Notes: a model not told the origin generated them from the sequence alone. DNA of 64,000 nt from Andalucia godoyi (GCA_009859145.1 VRVR01000013.1:62001-126000), one strand, 5' to 3'; positions 26,745 through 36,551 are shown, counted from the stretch's first letter. Program-made: numbers and translations.

Positions 26745-29700
26745 TCACCACCGATCTTCAACCGGCAGCACACGACTGGCATCTCGAGAAGTGCGCAGCG
26801 CGACAACCGATACATTTTGAGACGAAAAAAACCGATCCCGAATAGTGGACAACTGCTGGGACCGCGCTTCCCAGTTGCTCACTACATATCCACCCTTCCG
26901 ACGCTCCCCCATAATTCCGACAGACGCAACCAACACAAGAAAGCGCGCAACGTACGCGACGCAGTGGTCGGGAACAAGCCACGTGCTCGACGGGCATGCC
27001 CCGTTTTCCACAATCGGAAGTCCGTACCGTTGTACCAACACCATCCGAACACGGTTCATGTCTGTCGCCGCGATCGGGTGTACGAGAACGTAAACATAGT
27101 GGAATTCTCCTGGAAGCATCGTGGACGGATCAAAATTCTCAAACAATGCGGAATGCTCCGTATAAATTACAGTGACAAAGTCATTTCCAATATGCCGACG
27201 TTTGTTGACATGCTGCAACGGTGACGACGAGGTCGACGAGTTCAGCGGCGCATACGACGCAGGCACGGTACGCGCATTATATCCAGCATTCGTGTGGTAC
27301 TCCAGGGTGGGCATCATGGAAGTGACGTGGAAAACTAGCCGCGTCAACCGGCTCTCGTCGTCATACGCAAGCACATGATCTCCATCTTCGGGCGTCAGTC
27401 CTGCGGTATATTCCCCCTTTTCGAGCATGCTGGACAGTTGACGAAATGTTCCCAGATTGGCCAGAAACCGTTCGTACCGGCCATTCTGAGAAGCCATTCG
27501 GTGTGCCAGAGACAACATCGGTGATTGTGGGCTGTCGGTCGGTGAATAGAGAGCAGACACCAACACCAAGCCGCATTTGAGGGTGTCGTACGGAACTGTC
27601 TTGTCGAGGACAGACACCGCTCTCGAAAATGCTTGGTCTTCGATACTGATTAAGAAGGGCACTTGGACGCACAACGGAACCACGACTTCTAGATTCGTCG
27701 CAGCCAATATACAAGACAGAGTATCGACATCGAGAACCCCCCCGGTTTCTGAAGCCGACCTGGACCGAGACCCTGCGACATGGTGAGTGTGATTCGGAGA
27801 TGTCGAGGGAGGAGAAGAGACATTCGGAGAACCTCCGGTTCTCGAGGGGAAATCATGACCGAAAACCGCAGACGATGAAGTACTGGCCACTGGCAACGAC
27901 TGTCGAGGAATGTGAATCAGAACACGGCGCAAGCCGGTCGCCCGTCTCAGGGTTACTCGGAACAGCGTAGCAGGACGCAGAACTTCGATTGACAGCAGCA
28001 CTGGAGGCATTGCCTTCGCAACCGCATGGTATTGGGTAACAAGCGGCGTATGACGGTGGACTCGAAGAAAATGGTCATCATCCACGTGATCCCGGAGCTC
28101 ACTCCATGAAACAGCGGCACCACTGCTTGGAGAACCGTCCTTAAAAAATGTGGCATCACTTAAAGACGGTGCATGATGGCTTGCCCGATGTTCTGCAAAG
28201 CTCCCGTCGCGTCTCTTGCGCTTCAGCTGCATCTGCAATTCAGTACGACATTCAAGAGACTCTGCAAATTCAAATAAAATCGGCTCCCTACTGCGATCGC
28301 TCTGGCGAAGAAAAGACATGACTCGCGAGGTACCTTCTGAACCGCATTTTGCGGCGATTCGAGACAAAAGTCGAGAGGCAATGAATCTTTCGCCCTGCGA
28401 CCCGCTGTCGCTCACGGAGCCGGAATCGCTAATCAGCCACGGAATCAGACAGTCGACAAGCTCTCGGACAACCGGAATAAGAACAAACGCGGGAAGATCA
28501 ACGATGGAGGATAGCACAAGCGCGCAGCGTTGGGGAAGTGTTCCAGGAAGAAATGCAGCTGCGACAGTGATGTTAGCCAAAAACAAAAGACACGAAGTCA
28601 TGAACGTGGTTGACAAGAAGTCGGCAGGAAGAAGGACAAACGCAATTGCCAAGCTCTCCAAAACCTCCATCAGATCGGCCACCGCCCCCTCTTGCAATGC
28701 TGCGGAGATGGCTGCAGAAAAGTCAAAAGACTTTGGCTTCGGAGATTCAGCGGTTTTGCCGATAAAGCGCTTCAACACCTGAGAGGAGTGCTCCATTTTC
28801 TCCGCAAGCCGGCGCAGCAGAGTGTCCTGGGTCTCCCCCTGCTTGTCTAGACGGGTGCGAGGTGAGACGACATAGGCCATCATCGCTGACAATACGTCGC
28901 ATGGTACGTCGTGTCGATCCAAAATTTTTGAAACTAGCCGAGAGGCCCTCCACAGGAATCGCAGGGAGGCCACTCGCGCTTCCTTGAGCAGATCCGCCCA
29001 TCCCTCATCCGCTTTGCATCCACAGCAATTCGAATCGCGGCAGGGCGTCGGGAGTAGATATTCATCCAATTCAGGATCCGATCGACCCCACGCACGATCA
29101 AGAATGACAGAGCGGAAAGGAGAATGAGCGACGAGTCTAATCAACTCCATTTCTCGTTCAGAAAACCCAACTTCGCCGTTCGACGCATTGCGAGATGCAG
29201 CCTGTGAGATCTGTTCAACGGTTTCCAAAGACGCATGCGACCCACTCTTGCGGCCCATTCCAGCATGGGGATCGAGGCACATTCGCACAATCTCTGCAAC
29301 TTCCCCGCTGCATGAAGCATTCTCGATAATTTTCCCAATTCGTTCCCAAAGACGGGTCCATTCCAATCTCTTAATCAGCACTTCTCGCGCGTCTCGTTCG
29401 ACGCCTGGCCTGCAAAGCACAGCATCCATAATTTTCCGCTCCCATGCAGAAGAAAACTCAATTCTCAACGCGTCCCATGCAAGGCGAGCCGTCCACATCG
29501 ACGACGTGCCGTGGTCGACCACGCAGCGAACGAGAGCATCCATGGGCCCCAGATACAGCCTCTGGAACGAATGCAACTCTCTGCAGATGAATTCCAACAG
29601 GTGAAGAGACAATCGGTGGGCTGGGAACAGCGAAAGAATGCTCGAGAGTACGGACAACATGTAACCCCATTCGGTATCAAGCAGCGCTGCGTGATATCCA

Positions 29701-30857
29701 TCAATCAGCCTGTGGATGGCATGCACAACATCGTCCGCAACCACGGACGGCACTTGCCTGTAAGAACATAACAAAGAAAACGAGTGCAACGTCGACGAAA
29801 ACGGAACATCTAGAGTTCGCAGTCGATGCGCGCCCCACGAGCTCCACGACAGAACAAGAACAGCCCCACGAACGACATCGAATGGAGTGTCCGATGAAGA
29901 CACCAAAGTTCGCATTGCCGCATGAACATTCAACCCGTCTGGTCCTTCAAGGATGCTCTTGCATGTCCGCAACACGGACTGGATAGAAGCATCTGCTTTA
30001 ACAACAGAAGAGCAGACTGCCTGAATCAGTCGCTCGGACGTGCTGCACGCAAAAATGCGAACCGCAGAACACATCGATCGCGACGAGATTAAGGATATCA
30101 GAGTCAGGGCACACGGATCTACGTTCTGATCGAGCACGAGACTTAGCGCATTCGCAAGAACAGCCAGATCGTCATCCGAAATGGCTACCGCGACCATCAG
30201 GTTTTCAACCACAAAGGCCATTGTCTTCATGACTCCAACGAGCAGTGCTGGATCCCCAATTTTTTCTAAATCGCAACAACAGCGGAGCACAGAAATGGAC
30301 AGTTTCCAAGAAGTTCCCAAGCAAGTGTCACGTCGAGGAGTCTTCTTTGTTCCCACTCTGGACACCTCCTCTTTCAGGATGCTGAACACCTTTCCAAAAT
30401 CAATTGACCTTCGATGGTCCGAGACGATTCTGCTGCAAAAGGGTTCTAATTCTGCAGGAAACAGCAAGCTCCACCGCACGAGCGCGTAGATCATGGTCTC
30501 CGGATCCATCTCTACCGCGCTGCGCAGCACCGCGAAGAACTCTTGCAGAAACGCCTTGTAGTACGGAGCATTGTCAGGAGTAATTCTAGTAACCTCCAGT
30601 AATTCATCGCAGAATTGAGATATCACTCGCGGATGAAATGGATAAAGAACGGATGCTTGTCCACTGAGCACGTAGCCTTGATTACTTGTTACGTTCAAAC
30701 TCGAATTCGATGGCGGGACGGTCGGGGACACTGACACTGCCGAGATTGCTTTCAGAATGCTCCCCAATTCAGAATCAGCAAGACTTGTCCCGGGTGGACA
30801 TGGGTAAAAGAGATATGGCGTAGGATTGCGGTTTCGCAAAACGTGCCTTTTTAACAT
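26745..30857 (-). CDS. Tuberin (TSC2)-like Rap/Ran-GAP protein
   Basis: A 1,370-residue uninterrupted protein. The first 1,000 residues are helical repeats without obvious motifs, including two CxxC-like islands near residues 605-615 (CRDSNCCGCK). The C-terminal part holds the RapGAP domain (about 1115-1345). It begins NGRYERFLANLGTFRQLSSM, has KRRHIGNDFVTVIYTEH at about 1220 with the Asn that forms the asparagine thumb of this GAP fold, and ends VPDHCVAYVARFLVLVASVG, equal to the SDRNLPFVARQMAL stretch of tuberin. Tuberin with hamartin switches off Rheb upstream of TORC1. RalGAP-alpha is the main alternative. The KRxxGND-FV form and the VARxxAL motif favour tuberin. No TSC1 gene is in the window. 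Trp is the last residue. Confidence 0.8.
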   Translation of the reverse strand: MLKRHVLRNRNPTPYLFYPCPPGTSLADSELGSILKAISAVSVSPTVPPSNSSLNVTSNQGYVLSGQASVLYPFHPRVISQFCDELLEVTRITPDNAPYYKAFLQEFFAVLRSAVEMDPETMIYALVRWSLLFPAELEPFCSRIVSDHRRSIDFGKVFSILKEEVSRVGTKKTPRRDTCLGTSWKLSISVLRCCCDLEKIGDPALLVGVMKTMAFVVENLMVAVAISDDDLAVLANALSLVLDQNVDPCALTLISLISSRSMCSAVRIFACSTSERLIQAVCSSVVKADASIQSVLRTCKSILEGPDGLNVHAAMRTLVSSSDTPFDVVRGAVLVLSWSSWGAHRLRTLDVPFSSTLHSFSLLCSYRQVPSVVADDVVHAIHRLIDGYHAALLDTEWGYMLSVLSSILSLFPAHRLSLHLLEFICRELHSFQRLYLGPMDALVRCVVDHGTSSMWTARLAWDALRIEFSSAWERKIMDAVLCRPGVERDAREVLIKRLEWTRLWERIGKIIENASCSGEVAEIVRMCLDPHAGMGRKSGSHASLETVEQISQAASRNASNGEVGFSEREMELIRLVAHSPFRSVILDRAWGRSDPELDEYLLPTPCRDSNCCGCKADEGWADLLKEARVASLRFLWRASRLVSKILDRHDVPCDVLSAMMAYVVSPRTRLDKQGETQDTLLRRLAEKMEHSSQVLKRFIGKTAESPKPKSFDFSAAISAALQEGAVADLMEVLESLAIAFVLLPADFLSTTFMTSCLLFLANITVAAAFLPGTLPQRCALVLSSIVDLPAFVLIPVVRELVDCLIPWLISDSGSVSDSGSQGERFIASRLLSRIAAKCGSEGTSRVMSFLRQSDRSREPILFEFAESLECRTELQMQLKRKRRDGSFAEHRASHHAPSLSDATFFKDGSPSSGAAVSWSELRDHVDDDHFLRVHRHTPLVTQYHAVAKAMPPVLLSIEVLRPATLFRVTLRRATGLRRVLIHIPRQSLPVASTSSSAVFGHDFPSRTGGSPNVSSPPSTSPNHTHHVAGSRSRSASETGGVLDVDTLSCILAATNLEVVVPLCVQVPFLISIEDQAFSRAVSVLDKTVPYDTLKCGLVLVSALYSPTDSPQSPMLSLAHRMASQNGRYERFLANLGTFRQLSSMLEKGEYTAGLTPEDGDHVLAYDDESRLTRLVFHVTSMMPTLEYHTNAGYNARTVPASYAPLNSSTSSSPLQHVNKRRHIGNDFVTVIYTEHSALFENFDPSTMLPGEFHYVYVLVHPIAATDMNRVRMVLVQRYGLPIVENGACPSSTWLVPDHCVAYVARFLVLVASVGIMGERRKGGYVVSNWEARSQQLSTIRDRFFSSQNVSVVALRTSRDASRVLPVEDRW

Positions 30858-30926
30858 TAGTCAGCAAAAAATAAAGGATGTCTTTTCTTCTTATCTTTCT
30901 TTCCCCCGTTGGTATTTTTGTTATTC

Positions 30927-30968
<42 letters not shown>

Positions 30969-31392
30969 TTGTTGTTGTTGTTATCTTCTATTCCTCAACC
31001 CGCGCAGACACATTCAGATGAAACACGAAACAAAATAATGAAGAAACAACAGAAGAACACCACAGATTCGTATCGATAAAACGACGGCACACAAGTTCTT
31101 GTTATTGTCGCGAGTCGCATCGGACTGTTATTTATATATTATTTTTCTCGTTTCTTCATATATATATTTTTTTTGGCTCAACGCGCCAATTTTCGCCTGA
31201 AAGGAAAACAATTAGTTTGCATCACTTGATACTTCCCCATCCGAAAACGGAACAAGAGGAAAAAACACGTTGGAACGTCCTGAAATTCCAGACTTCAAAA
31301 TACAAAAACCGGCTGCAGTACAGCCATATCGAGAGTTGCTGCAAAGGACAACGTGCAAGCGAAGAGCAGGTGTTGATTAATCCGCACCATTC

Positions 31393-31460
<68 letters not shown>
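30858..31460. promoter_or_regulatory. Divergent region with GCT/GTT and long GA tracts
   Basis: The 603 bases hold (GCT)12-like followed by (GTT)n DNA at about 30929-30983, near the tuberin-like start, and a 66-base (GA)n tract at 31394-31459 that ends one base before the next ATG. AT-rich runs lie at about 31130-31175. No gene seen; the frames within are repeat translation. Confidence 0.45.
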
Positions 31461-32222
31461 ATGACACGGCATAACTCGAAACAAGAAGAGCCGTTCAAAT
31501 TAGGAAGCGATGCTCCGAGCTTCCAAACAAGCGCGCAAACGTCCTTTTCTGCGATTCCGGCCCAAGTGTACAAGGAAAACATCCAAGACCGTCATGAATT
31601 TCTCCGTGCAAAGAAGGATATCAAATCCCAAGTCATTGTTTCCTCCTCCAATCCGCGAGGCTCTGAAGCAGCCCTCAAGACCGAAATGCACTCCTCCTTC
31701 ACTCCATATCAGCCTCGAGAGGTGGATGCCAGTCGGGTGGACAAGCAGCTGCGGACGCAGAAAGCAAACGAATCGTCCGCGAAGAGTGCACAGTTGCTTT
31801 CGCAGAGCAATGAGAGAAGTTTTTCAACTACGCAAAAGGACATGTTTGCTCCCACAAGACCAGAGCAGCCGCAAAGAGCAGTGTACAGCACCGTGTTTCG
31901 CCGCAATCCAATCACGGGGGAACTCGCAGGAAGCGCTTCTGTTGGTTCGGAGACCAGCAATCCATTCAGCAGAACGAACGCCCAAATCACTCGATTTGCT
32001 GGGCTTTCGAGAGACAGAGCCACGGAAGAGAATGGTCTGATCAGCAGCTCGTTGCAGCAAACATGCGGCAGCATCCGCAACGGGAGCACACGCACAGTGA
32101 GTACTGGGCGTGCACGACCTGCAGACTTTCGAAATGGACCTGTTTCTGCAAACTGGAAGGCCGACGAATCACTGATGGATACCATAAGGACTGGATATCA
32201 CATTCCTATGAAGAAGCAGTGA
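31461..32222 (+). CDS. Unknown Ser/Arg/Gln-rich protein, possibly microtubule-associated
   Basis: A 253-residue protein whose ATG follows immediately after a 66-base (GA)n tract. It is rich in Ser, Arg, Thr and Gln and lacks hydrophobic cores. Short motifs recur (SSFTPYQPREV, RSFSTTQKDMFAP, VYSTVFRRNPITGE), in the style of ciliary microtubule inner or surface proteins that bind lattice grooves with small repeated segments. That is an impression, not a family match. FRRNPITGE (about 148-156) is the most motif-like part and the end is DTIRTGYHIPMKKQ. An A/T-rich tail of AATAAATAAAT follows the stop, a likely polyadenylation region. Confidence 0.6.
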   Translation: MTRHNSKQEEPFKLGSDAPSFQTSAQTSFSAIPAQVYKENIQDRHEFLRAKKDIKSQVIVSSSNPRGSEAALKTEMHSSFTPYQPREVDASRVDKQLRTQKANESSAKSAQLLSQSNERSFSTTQKDMFAPTRPEQPQRAVYSTVFRRNPITGELAGSASVGSETSNPFSRTNAQITRFAGLSRDRATEENGLISSSLQQTCGSIRNGSTRTVSTGRARPADFRNGPVSANWKADESLMDTIRTGYHIPMKKQ

Positions 32223-32352
32223 ATAAATAAATAAATAAATTAATTAATTAAATAATAAATAAAAAAAGGGGGGACATCGTAAGCAGAACTCACTCTGATG
32301 GATAGCACAAATAGCTTGCCTGAGAGAGGCAACCTTTCCCGCTCTCTCGCAC

Positions 32353-32904
32353 CTACATGAGCTCCATCATGATATCCAAACAAGCTTCCTGCGCCTTGTT
32401 TACGAGAGACTGGTCCATGTTCTGCAATGCGCCACAGGTCCGCGCGAACCTTATCGTCTCTCGGATGCGGTCTACATGCTCGCCAATATAGTCAAAGCGC
32501 AGATCCTTTAAAAATTGCCGAATCTCAGAGTTGTAATGAAGCAACTTTTTGTCGTATTTTGAAAAAACAGTCTCCAGAGAGCCGGTGTCTTCAAACAAGT
32601 CTTCGATTTCAGACTGCGAAAAACGCATTGGATCCAACTCGTCACAGCAAAGCTGCAGAATCTGTTCGAAACTCTTCAACGACTGCTCGCTGGCTTGTGT
32701 TTTCCGCACGAGTTCAGGATCTGCCATTCCGCCATGGTACACAACGTAAAAATTGAGAGCAAGTGCATTTGCATAATAGTTGATCTCAAACGGCTTCATC
32801 ACAGATCGAGACTGATCTTGAAATCGCTGGAATCTCGGAAGCAGCTTTTGCAGAATTTCCACCGCAAGAGGCGACAATCCATCTTCCGTGTGCATCGACT
32901 CCAT
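32353..32904 (-). CDS. All-helical protein of unknown function
   Basis: A 183-residue minus-strand protein from the ATG at 32904 (MESMHTEDGLSPLAVEIL). It is rich in helical segments: EILQKLLPRFQRFQDQSRS, FEINYYANALALNFYVVYHG (about 44-63), LKSFEQILQLCCDELD and ETIRFARTCGALQN. The early part is loosely like the N-terminal half of Vta1-type proteins (YYxxLAxxFYxVxxGG), but the second half does not follow that family, so I do not assign it. The open frame continues upstream through KERVRVRVGK to a GTG, so an upstream exon or a different start is possible. It is divergent from the LRR gene. Confidence 0.6.
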   Translation of the reverse strand: MESMHTEDGLSPLAVEILQKLLPRFQRFQDQSRSVMKPFEINYYANALALNFYVVYHGGMADPELVRKTQASEQSLKSFEQILQLCCDELDPMRFSQSEIEDLFEDTGSLETVFSKYDKKLLHYNSEIRQFLKDLRFDYIGEHVDRIRETIRFARTCGALQNMDQSLVNKAQEACLDIMMELM

Positions 32905-33222
32905 CTTCCCCACTCGGACTCGCACTCTCTCTTTTGTGATGCCGATCGCATTAAAACGTGGCTTTCCCCCCTGCAGAACTGCGGGCACTGCAGTGTCGTC
33001 TCATCCACACCACACCACACAGAAGGGAGCTTTTTGCGTGTCTTTTATTATATTCTAGACTCAATTGAGTGCGGCTTTCTTTTTCAAAAGGGGAAAGAAA
33101 AGAAAACGCATTGCGGTGCAAAAGACGCTGGAGGTTTCCCCAAAAAGTGATGAAAGAACGAGGTGGCCGGTGGATTTAATAGCGAACGGTATCTGCATCA
33201 CGGGGAGTATTCGCATGTCGTA
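32905..33222. promoter_or_regulatory. Divergent region before the LRR gene
   Basis: The 318 bases hold CACACCACACCACAC (about 33005-33020) and an AAAGGGGAAAGAAAAGAAAACG stretch. A ten-codon frame MKERGGRWI stops immediately. Both flanking frames extend some codons into this region without ATG, so small 5' exons cannot be excluded. Confidence 0.35.
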
Positions 33223-34728
33223 ATGTCGCGCAGTGCTGGGCCGTCTCTTGTTTCGTCGTTCGACAAGTGGAATGCAGTCCTGACGGACGATCTGAGCGCC
33301 TGGCAAATTCCTCTTGTCGACGCAATCATTATTCCTGCGCTGGAATTGCAATCATCAGACTATGTGCGAGATGCTTCTGCAGTTTCTAGCTCGTCTGTAC
33401 AAACTGTTGATCGCGATTCAGCTCCGCTAGCAGTAAATCCGACCGTAAGACTGCCGGTTTCCGTTGCACTTCATAATTTACGTTATGTGCAGCTTAATCA
33501 CTGCGGTTTGAGCTCGCTCGGGAACGCCTTCTGCGATATTTGGTTTCTGCTTCTCCTCGATCTTTCGAACAACGAATTCACATCTTGTAAAGAGCTGGGC
33601 GCGGCGCTGGGCCACATGACAATTCTTGATTTTCGAGTACAAGGAAATCCTTTCGAAGACAGTCTGGATGACCGCAAGGCGGATGATCTCCCGGCGAGAT
33701 CGAATGAATTACCTCTTGCTGCGGTCGTTCGAAAAAGTCTTTTGCAATGCTTCCCATTCATATGGTGTTTGGACGGAATGTACATATTCCCGCAGGAACG
33801 TGGGCTCACGCCCATGGATGAAATCGAAGACACCTTTGAGCTGCATCTGGCTCCGCAACATGCACCGTTCTTCGATGAGTTTGCCCGATCACCTCCGCTG
33901 CTCCAAACTGCGCATCTGCATCGATTGGAGTACTTATTCAATGTCTACTACCCCGAAATGCAAGAAAAACGGAAACGATGGAACTTGACAGTGTTGCCAT
34001 TCAAGAACGGAAAGCCGCACAAGCTCATGCCGCAAGAAGAAGCACCAATCTACCTGTCTGACTTGACCGAGCTGTCGTCGGCTGTGCAAATGCGCTTTGC
34101 CGCGATCATTCTCTTGTCCATATATTCATCGTTTGATGCGCAGTCGTTGCTTCCCTTGAAAAAACAGTGGTGTGAAGACATAGTGTCCATCTATCCGCCT
34201 TTCATCCGAATTGCCGTCGCCCTTCAGATTGAAAAACAAGCAAAAACGTTCAAAACCATTCGGTCCGTTTTCGACGGAGCGAATCAAACGAGAGCACTCG
34301 AAGTTCTTGCAGAATCGCACGGCATCCCAGGCCGCATTCCGACTGGTACAGTATTTCCGTACTATGACCGAATCGCACACATCTACCGCAAAGTTCCAAA
34401 GACAATGGCATCACAAGCTGCACGCCAAGAGAAATCCGTTTCTTCTGCAGTTTCAGTCCAGTCGCCCGACGTTTCCCGTCAGGTCTTGTACAGAAGCAAG
34501 TCGCATGCTTCACCTCGCCGCGCAATCTCTGCGAGTCCGGACTTTGGTCGTCCTGTAGCAGCTGACCCTGTCCCTCGAGAGGGCGCTGCTTCACCGCGAA
34601 GTACGGGCGCCATCTCAAGTTATCCGTCCCGAAAGCACAAGCGTCCACTGAGCGCGTCGTTTGCAATGGATGTCCTCCGCCAACGGAACCGCGATGCATC
34701 GACTCATAACAAAAAAAGAAACAATTGA
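33223..34728 (+). CDS. Leucine-rich-repeat protein
   Basis: A 501-residue protein from the ATG at 33223; the frame extends 20 codons upstream only to a GTG. A short LRR block (about 95-200) reads LRYVQLNHCGLSSLGNAFCD, LLLLDLSNNEFTSC and MTILDFRVQGNPFED, followed by the cap AAVVRKSLLQCFPFIWCLDG, typical of SDS22/LRRcap-type proteins that end with FPxLxxLDG. Next come a helical stretch (LQTAHLHRLEYLFNVYYPEM) and a basic, Ser/Pro-rich tail (KHKRPLSASF). Many such protist LRR proteins are ciliary, but I cannot name the orthologue. The stop lies just after an A7 run. The -1 frame stays open for another 180 codons (next entry), so the real protein may be longer. Confidence 0.65.
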   Translation: MSRSAGPSLVSSFDKWNAVLTDDLSAWQIPLVDAIIIPALELQSSDYVRDASAVSSSSVQTVDRDSAPLAVNPTVRLPVSVALHNLRYVQLNHCGLSSLGNAFCDIWFLLLLDLSNNEFTSCKELGAALGHMTILDFRVQGNPFEDSLDDRKADDLPARSNELPLAAVVRKSLLQCFPFIWCLDGMYIFPQERGLTPMDEIEDTFELHLAPQHAPFFDEFARSPPLLQTAHLHRLEYLFNVYYPEMQEKRKRWNLTVLPFKNGKPHKLMPQEEAPIYLSDLTELSSAVQMRFAAIILLSIYSSFDAQSLLPLKKQWCEDIVSIYPPFIRIAVALQIEKQAKTFKTIRSVFDGANQTRALEVLAESHGIPGRIPTGTVFPYYDRIAHIYRKVPKTMASQAARQEKSVSSAVSVQSPDVSRQVLYRSKSHASPRRAISASPDFGRPVAADPVPREGAASPRSTGAISSYPSRKHKRPLSASFAMDVLRQRNRDASTHNKKRNN

Positions 34729-35270
34729 AAATCACTGGCGCCTCAGCGTCACCGTTGCCGTTGCCGCCACCATCACCATCTCGCCATCCTGTGCTGTCGA
34801 ATCACGATCCTGCTTCCTGTACTCCGAAGTATCTTACAAGAAGCTCGTCACTGAAGGAGGTGGGCGAAGGAACCGCAACACGACGTGCGTCACCTCCTCT
34901 GATCTTTCGAGCGTCTGCCGAGTTTGTGCAGTCAGCCTCCAGAATGCAAGCGTCCGGCGGCTCAGTATTTCCGGAGATTCTTCGGTCCAGCATCTCAATC
35001 CAGTCCTATGAAAGGCGACCGGCAACTGCAAGAACACGAATCTGGGAGACTCTCGAAACACACTTGGACTTGCCAGAGTGCGCCTTTGCCGACGCTTCTA
35101 CCGCATTTGGGCGAATGGAAAAGGCTGCGTGGAAACAAGACTCGTCTCCGAAAGCCATGCGGGTTGGCATCTCTCCCGCGGTGCTGTCACCTCGTACTCC
35201 CAAAACATACAAAGAGTATCGAAAGCACAGTCCTTGGTATCCGTTAGACCGCAAGAAGGTCCCGTTCTAA
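34710..35270 (+). CDS. In-phase continuation of LRR gene in the -1 frame, or separate small gene
   Basis: A frame open from 34710, overlapping the LRR gene's end by 19 bases. Read from there it gives about 185 residues without an early ATG; the first ATG (34944) would leave 108 residues. The composition matches the tail of the LRR protein (Ser/Pro/Arg-rich: RSSSLKEVGEGTATRRASPP, then IWETLETHLDLPECAFADAS and KTYKEYRKHSPWYPL). The overlap contains AACAAAAAAAGAAAC at 34708-34722. A one-base error in the A7 run, a short unrecognised intron, ribosomal -1 slippage, or an independent gene would each explain it. The heptamer is not a canonical slippery site in the LRR frame. Confidence 0.4.
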   Translation, partial: QKKKQLKITGASASPLPLPPPSPSRHPVLSNHDPASCTPKYLTRSSSLKEVGEGTATRRASPPLIFRASAEFVQSASRMQASGGSVFPEILRSSISIQSYERRPATARTRIWETLETHLDLPECAFADASTAFGRMEKAAWKQDSSPKAMRVGISPAVLSPRTPKTYKEYRKHSPWYPLDRKKVPF

Positions 35271-35327
35271 CAACCCAGCAAAAAATGCATACATGTACAT
35301 CATTCATCATTATGAGCATTCCGAGTA

Positions 35328-36191
35328 TTACTGCGACGCAAACTTCGCCAAGACCAGTTCTTTCCTTCGCTTCAAAATAGCCTGGTTCACTTCCTCGGTT
35401 GTCGGGACATACGTCGCCCACGCAAGAGTGCCCGCGGATCCGCTGCGGTCGATCTTGACTGCCGTTGCCTGTCTTTCCGCATCATGTAGCTCTGCATTAT
35501 TGAGCTCATCCCATCCGTAGTACGTCATTGACAGCATGTTCTTCAAGCTCTCATAGTCGATCCCTTTCCTTTTTCGTTTTCTTGTTTTCTCTACATTCAT
35601 CTTTTCCGAATCACCATGTGCCCCTCCACCACCACCATCATCATCACCATCATCCGCACTAGAGCCCAAATGAGCCTCATGTCCATCGGCTTCGTCAGCA
35701 TCGCTGTCCTCGCTCCCACTCTCAACAATAGCCGCAGCTACTGTCGAGCCGTGCGTCCCAGCTCCATCTTCTTGATCATCAGAGCGTGCTTTTTTGCGCA
35801 GCATGGTCTTTGCTGCACCCCATAATCGCTCCCCCTTTGAACCAGTAACGATATCCTCGTCCTTCTCTGCGTCTTTTGCGGAATCAACTGTCCCCCCAAG
35901 CTCCCCAATCCGTCTCTCAAAAGCCCTGAGCTCTGCAAACAGCAAGTTGACATCATCATTGAGTTGTTGAATCTCCGACACAGAAAGCGTCATATCCTGA
36001 ATTCGAAGAACCTTGATGCTCATTTCCTTTGCTACCATGCGTCGAAAATACAAGGCTTTCGAGACGTTGGCAACCGCAGACGGAGGAGGTCGACGTGCAA
36101 CTCTCAGCGACTGTTGATCCGATTTTTGCTTCTTCTGCGACATCACATATCGATTGAGCATCGAAGCTGCCTTTTCTTGATTCCGTGACAT
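35328..36191 (-). CDS. ISY1: ISY1-like splicing factor of the NineTeen complex
   Basis: A 287-residue protein from the ATG at 36191. It starts MSRNQEKAASMLNRYVMSQK, matching the ISY1 signature MxRNxEKAxxxLxRFR. KALYFRRMVAKEMSIKVLRI, the IQQLNDDVNLLFAELRAFER helix and RIGELGG follow as in ISY1. The C-terminus YVPTTEEVNQAILKRRKELV is the family's second conserved block. Between lies an acidic Asp/Gly/His-rich insert. ISY1 stabilises the catalytic spliceosome at the first step. Codons upstream of 36191 in the same frame (to 36743) are a mixture without family resemblance and were dropped. The gene is tail-to-tail with the LRR region and head-to-head with CFAP300. Confidence 0.92.
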   Translation of the reverse strand: MSRNQEKAASMLNRYVMSQKKQKSDQQSLRVARRPPPSAVANVSKALYFRRMVAKEMSIKVLRIQDMTLSVSEIQQLNDDVNLLFAELRAFERRIGELGGTVDSAKDAEKDEDIVTGSKGERLWGAAKTMLRKKARSDDQEDGAGTHGSTVAAAIVESGSEDSDADEADGHEAHLGSSADDGDDDGGGGGAHGDSEKMNVEKTRKRKRKGIDYESLKNMLSMTYYGWDELNNAELHDAERQATAVKIDRSGSAGTLAWATYVPTTEEVNQAILKRRKELVLAKFASQ

Positions 36192-36551
36192 TGTTTTCCA
36201 CCCCCTGTCCTTCTTCGCCACCTTGCTCCTGCGCACTGTCTTGCTGATTCGTTGTTTTCGTCTGGGGAAGACTGGTTTGCGCGGCGGCGTCGTACGCATG
36301 CATGACAGGAATGAGGAACAGAGAGACAGGCCAGAATAATGGAAGCCCATTTTATTGCATATGCGGCTTGATTCCACCGCGTTTCGAAGTTGATGCTCAA
36401 TCCATGGAAAACAAATGCCTGCGTATGCTGCATGCTGCAATCCGTAGTGGACTCGTTGAAGGTTTGCATAAACAAGGAAAATAGTCTTTGCCTTTGTATT
36501 GAAATGAGAACTCAGCAGCAGCAACGGAATAGAAGAGAAGGGGAATAAAAC
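36192..36551. promoter_or_regulatory. Bidirectional region between ISY1 and CFAP300
   Basis: The 360 bases separate two divergent start codons. The minus frame of ISY1 stays open through this DNA, but the translation (hydrophobic and basic fragments) has no family match, so it is taken as leader. Short AGAGACAGGCC and AACAGCAGCAGC runs are present. No TATA-like box stands out. Confidence 0.4.
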
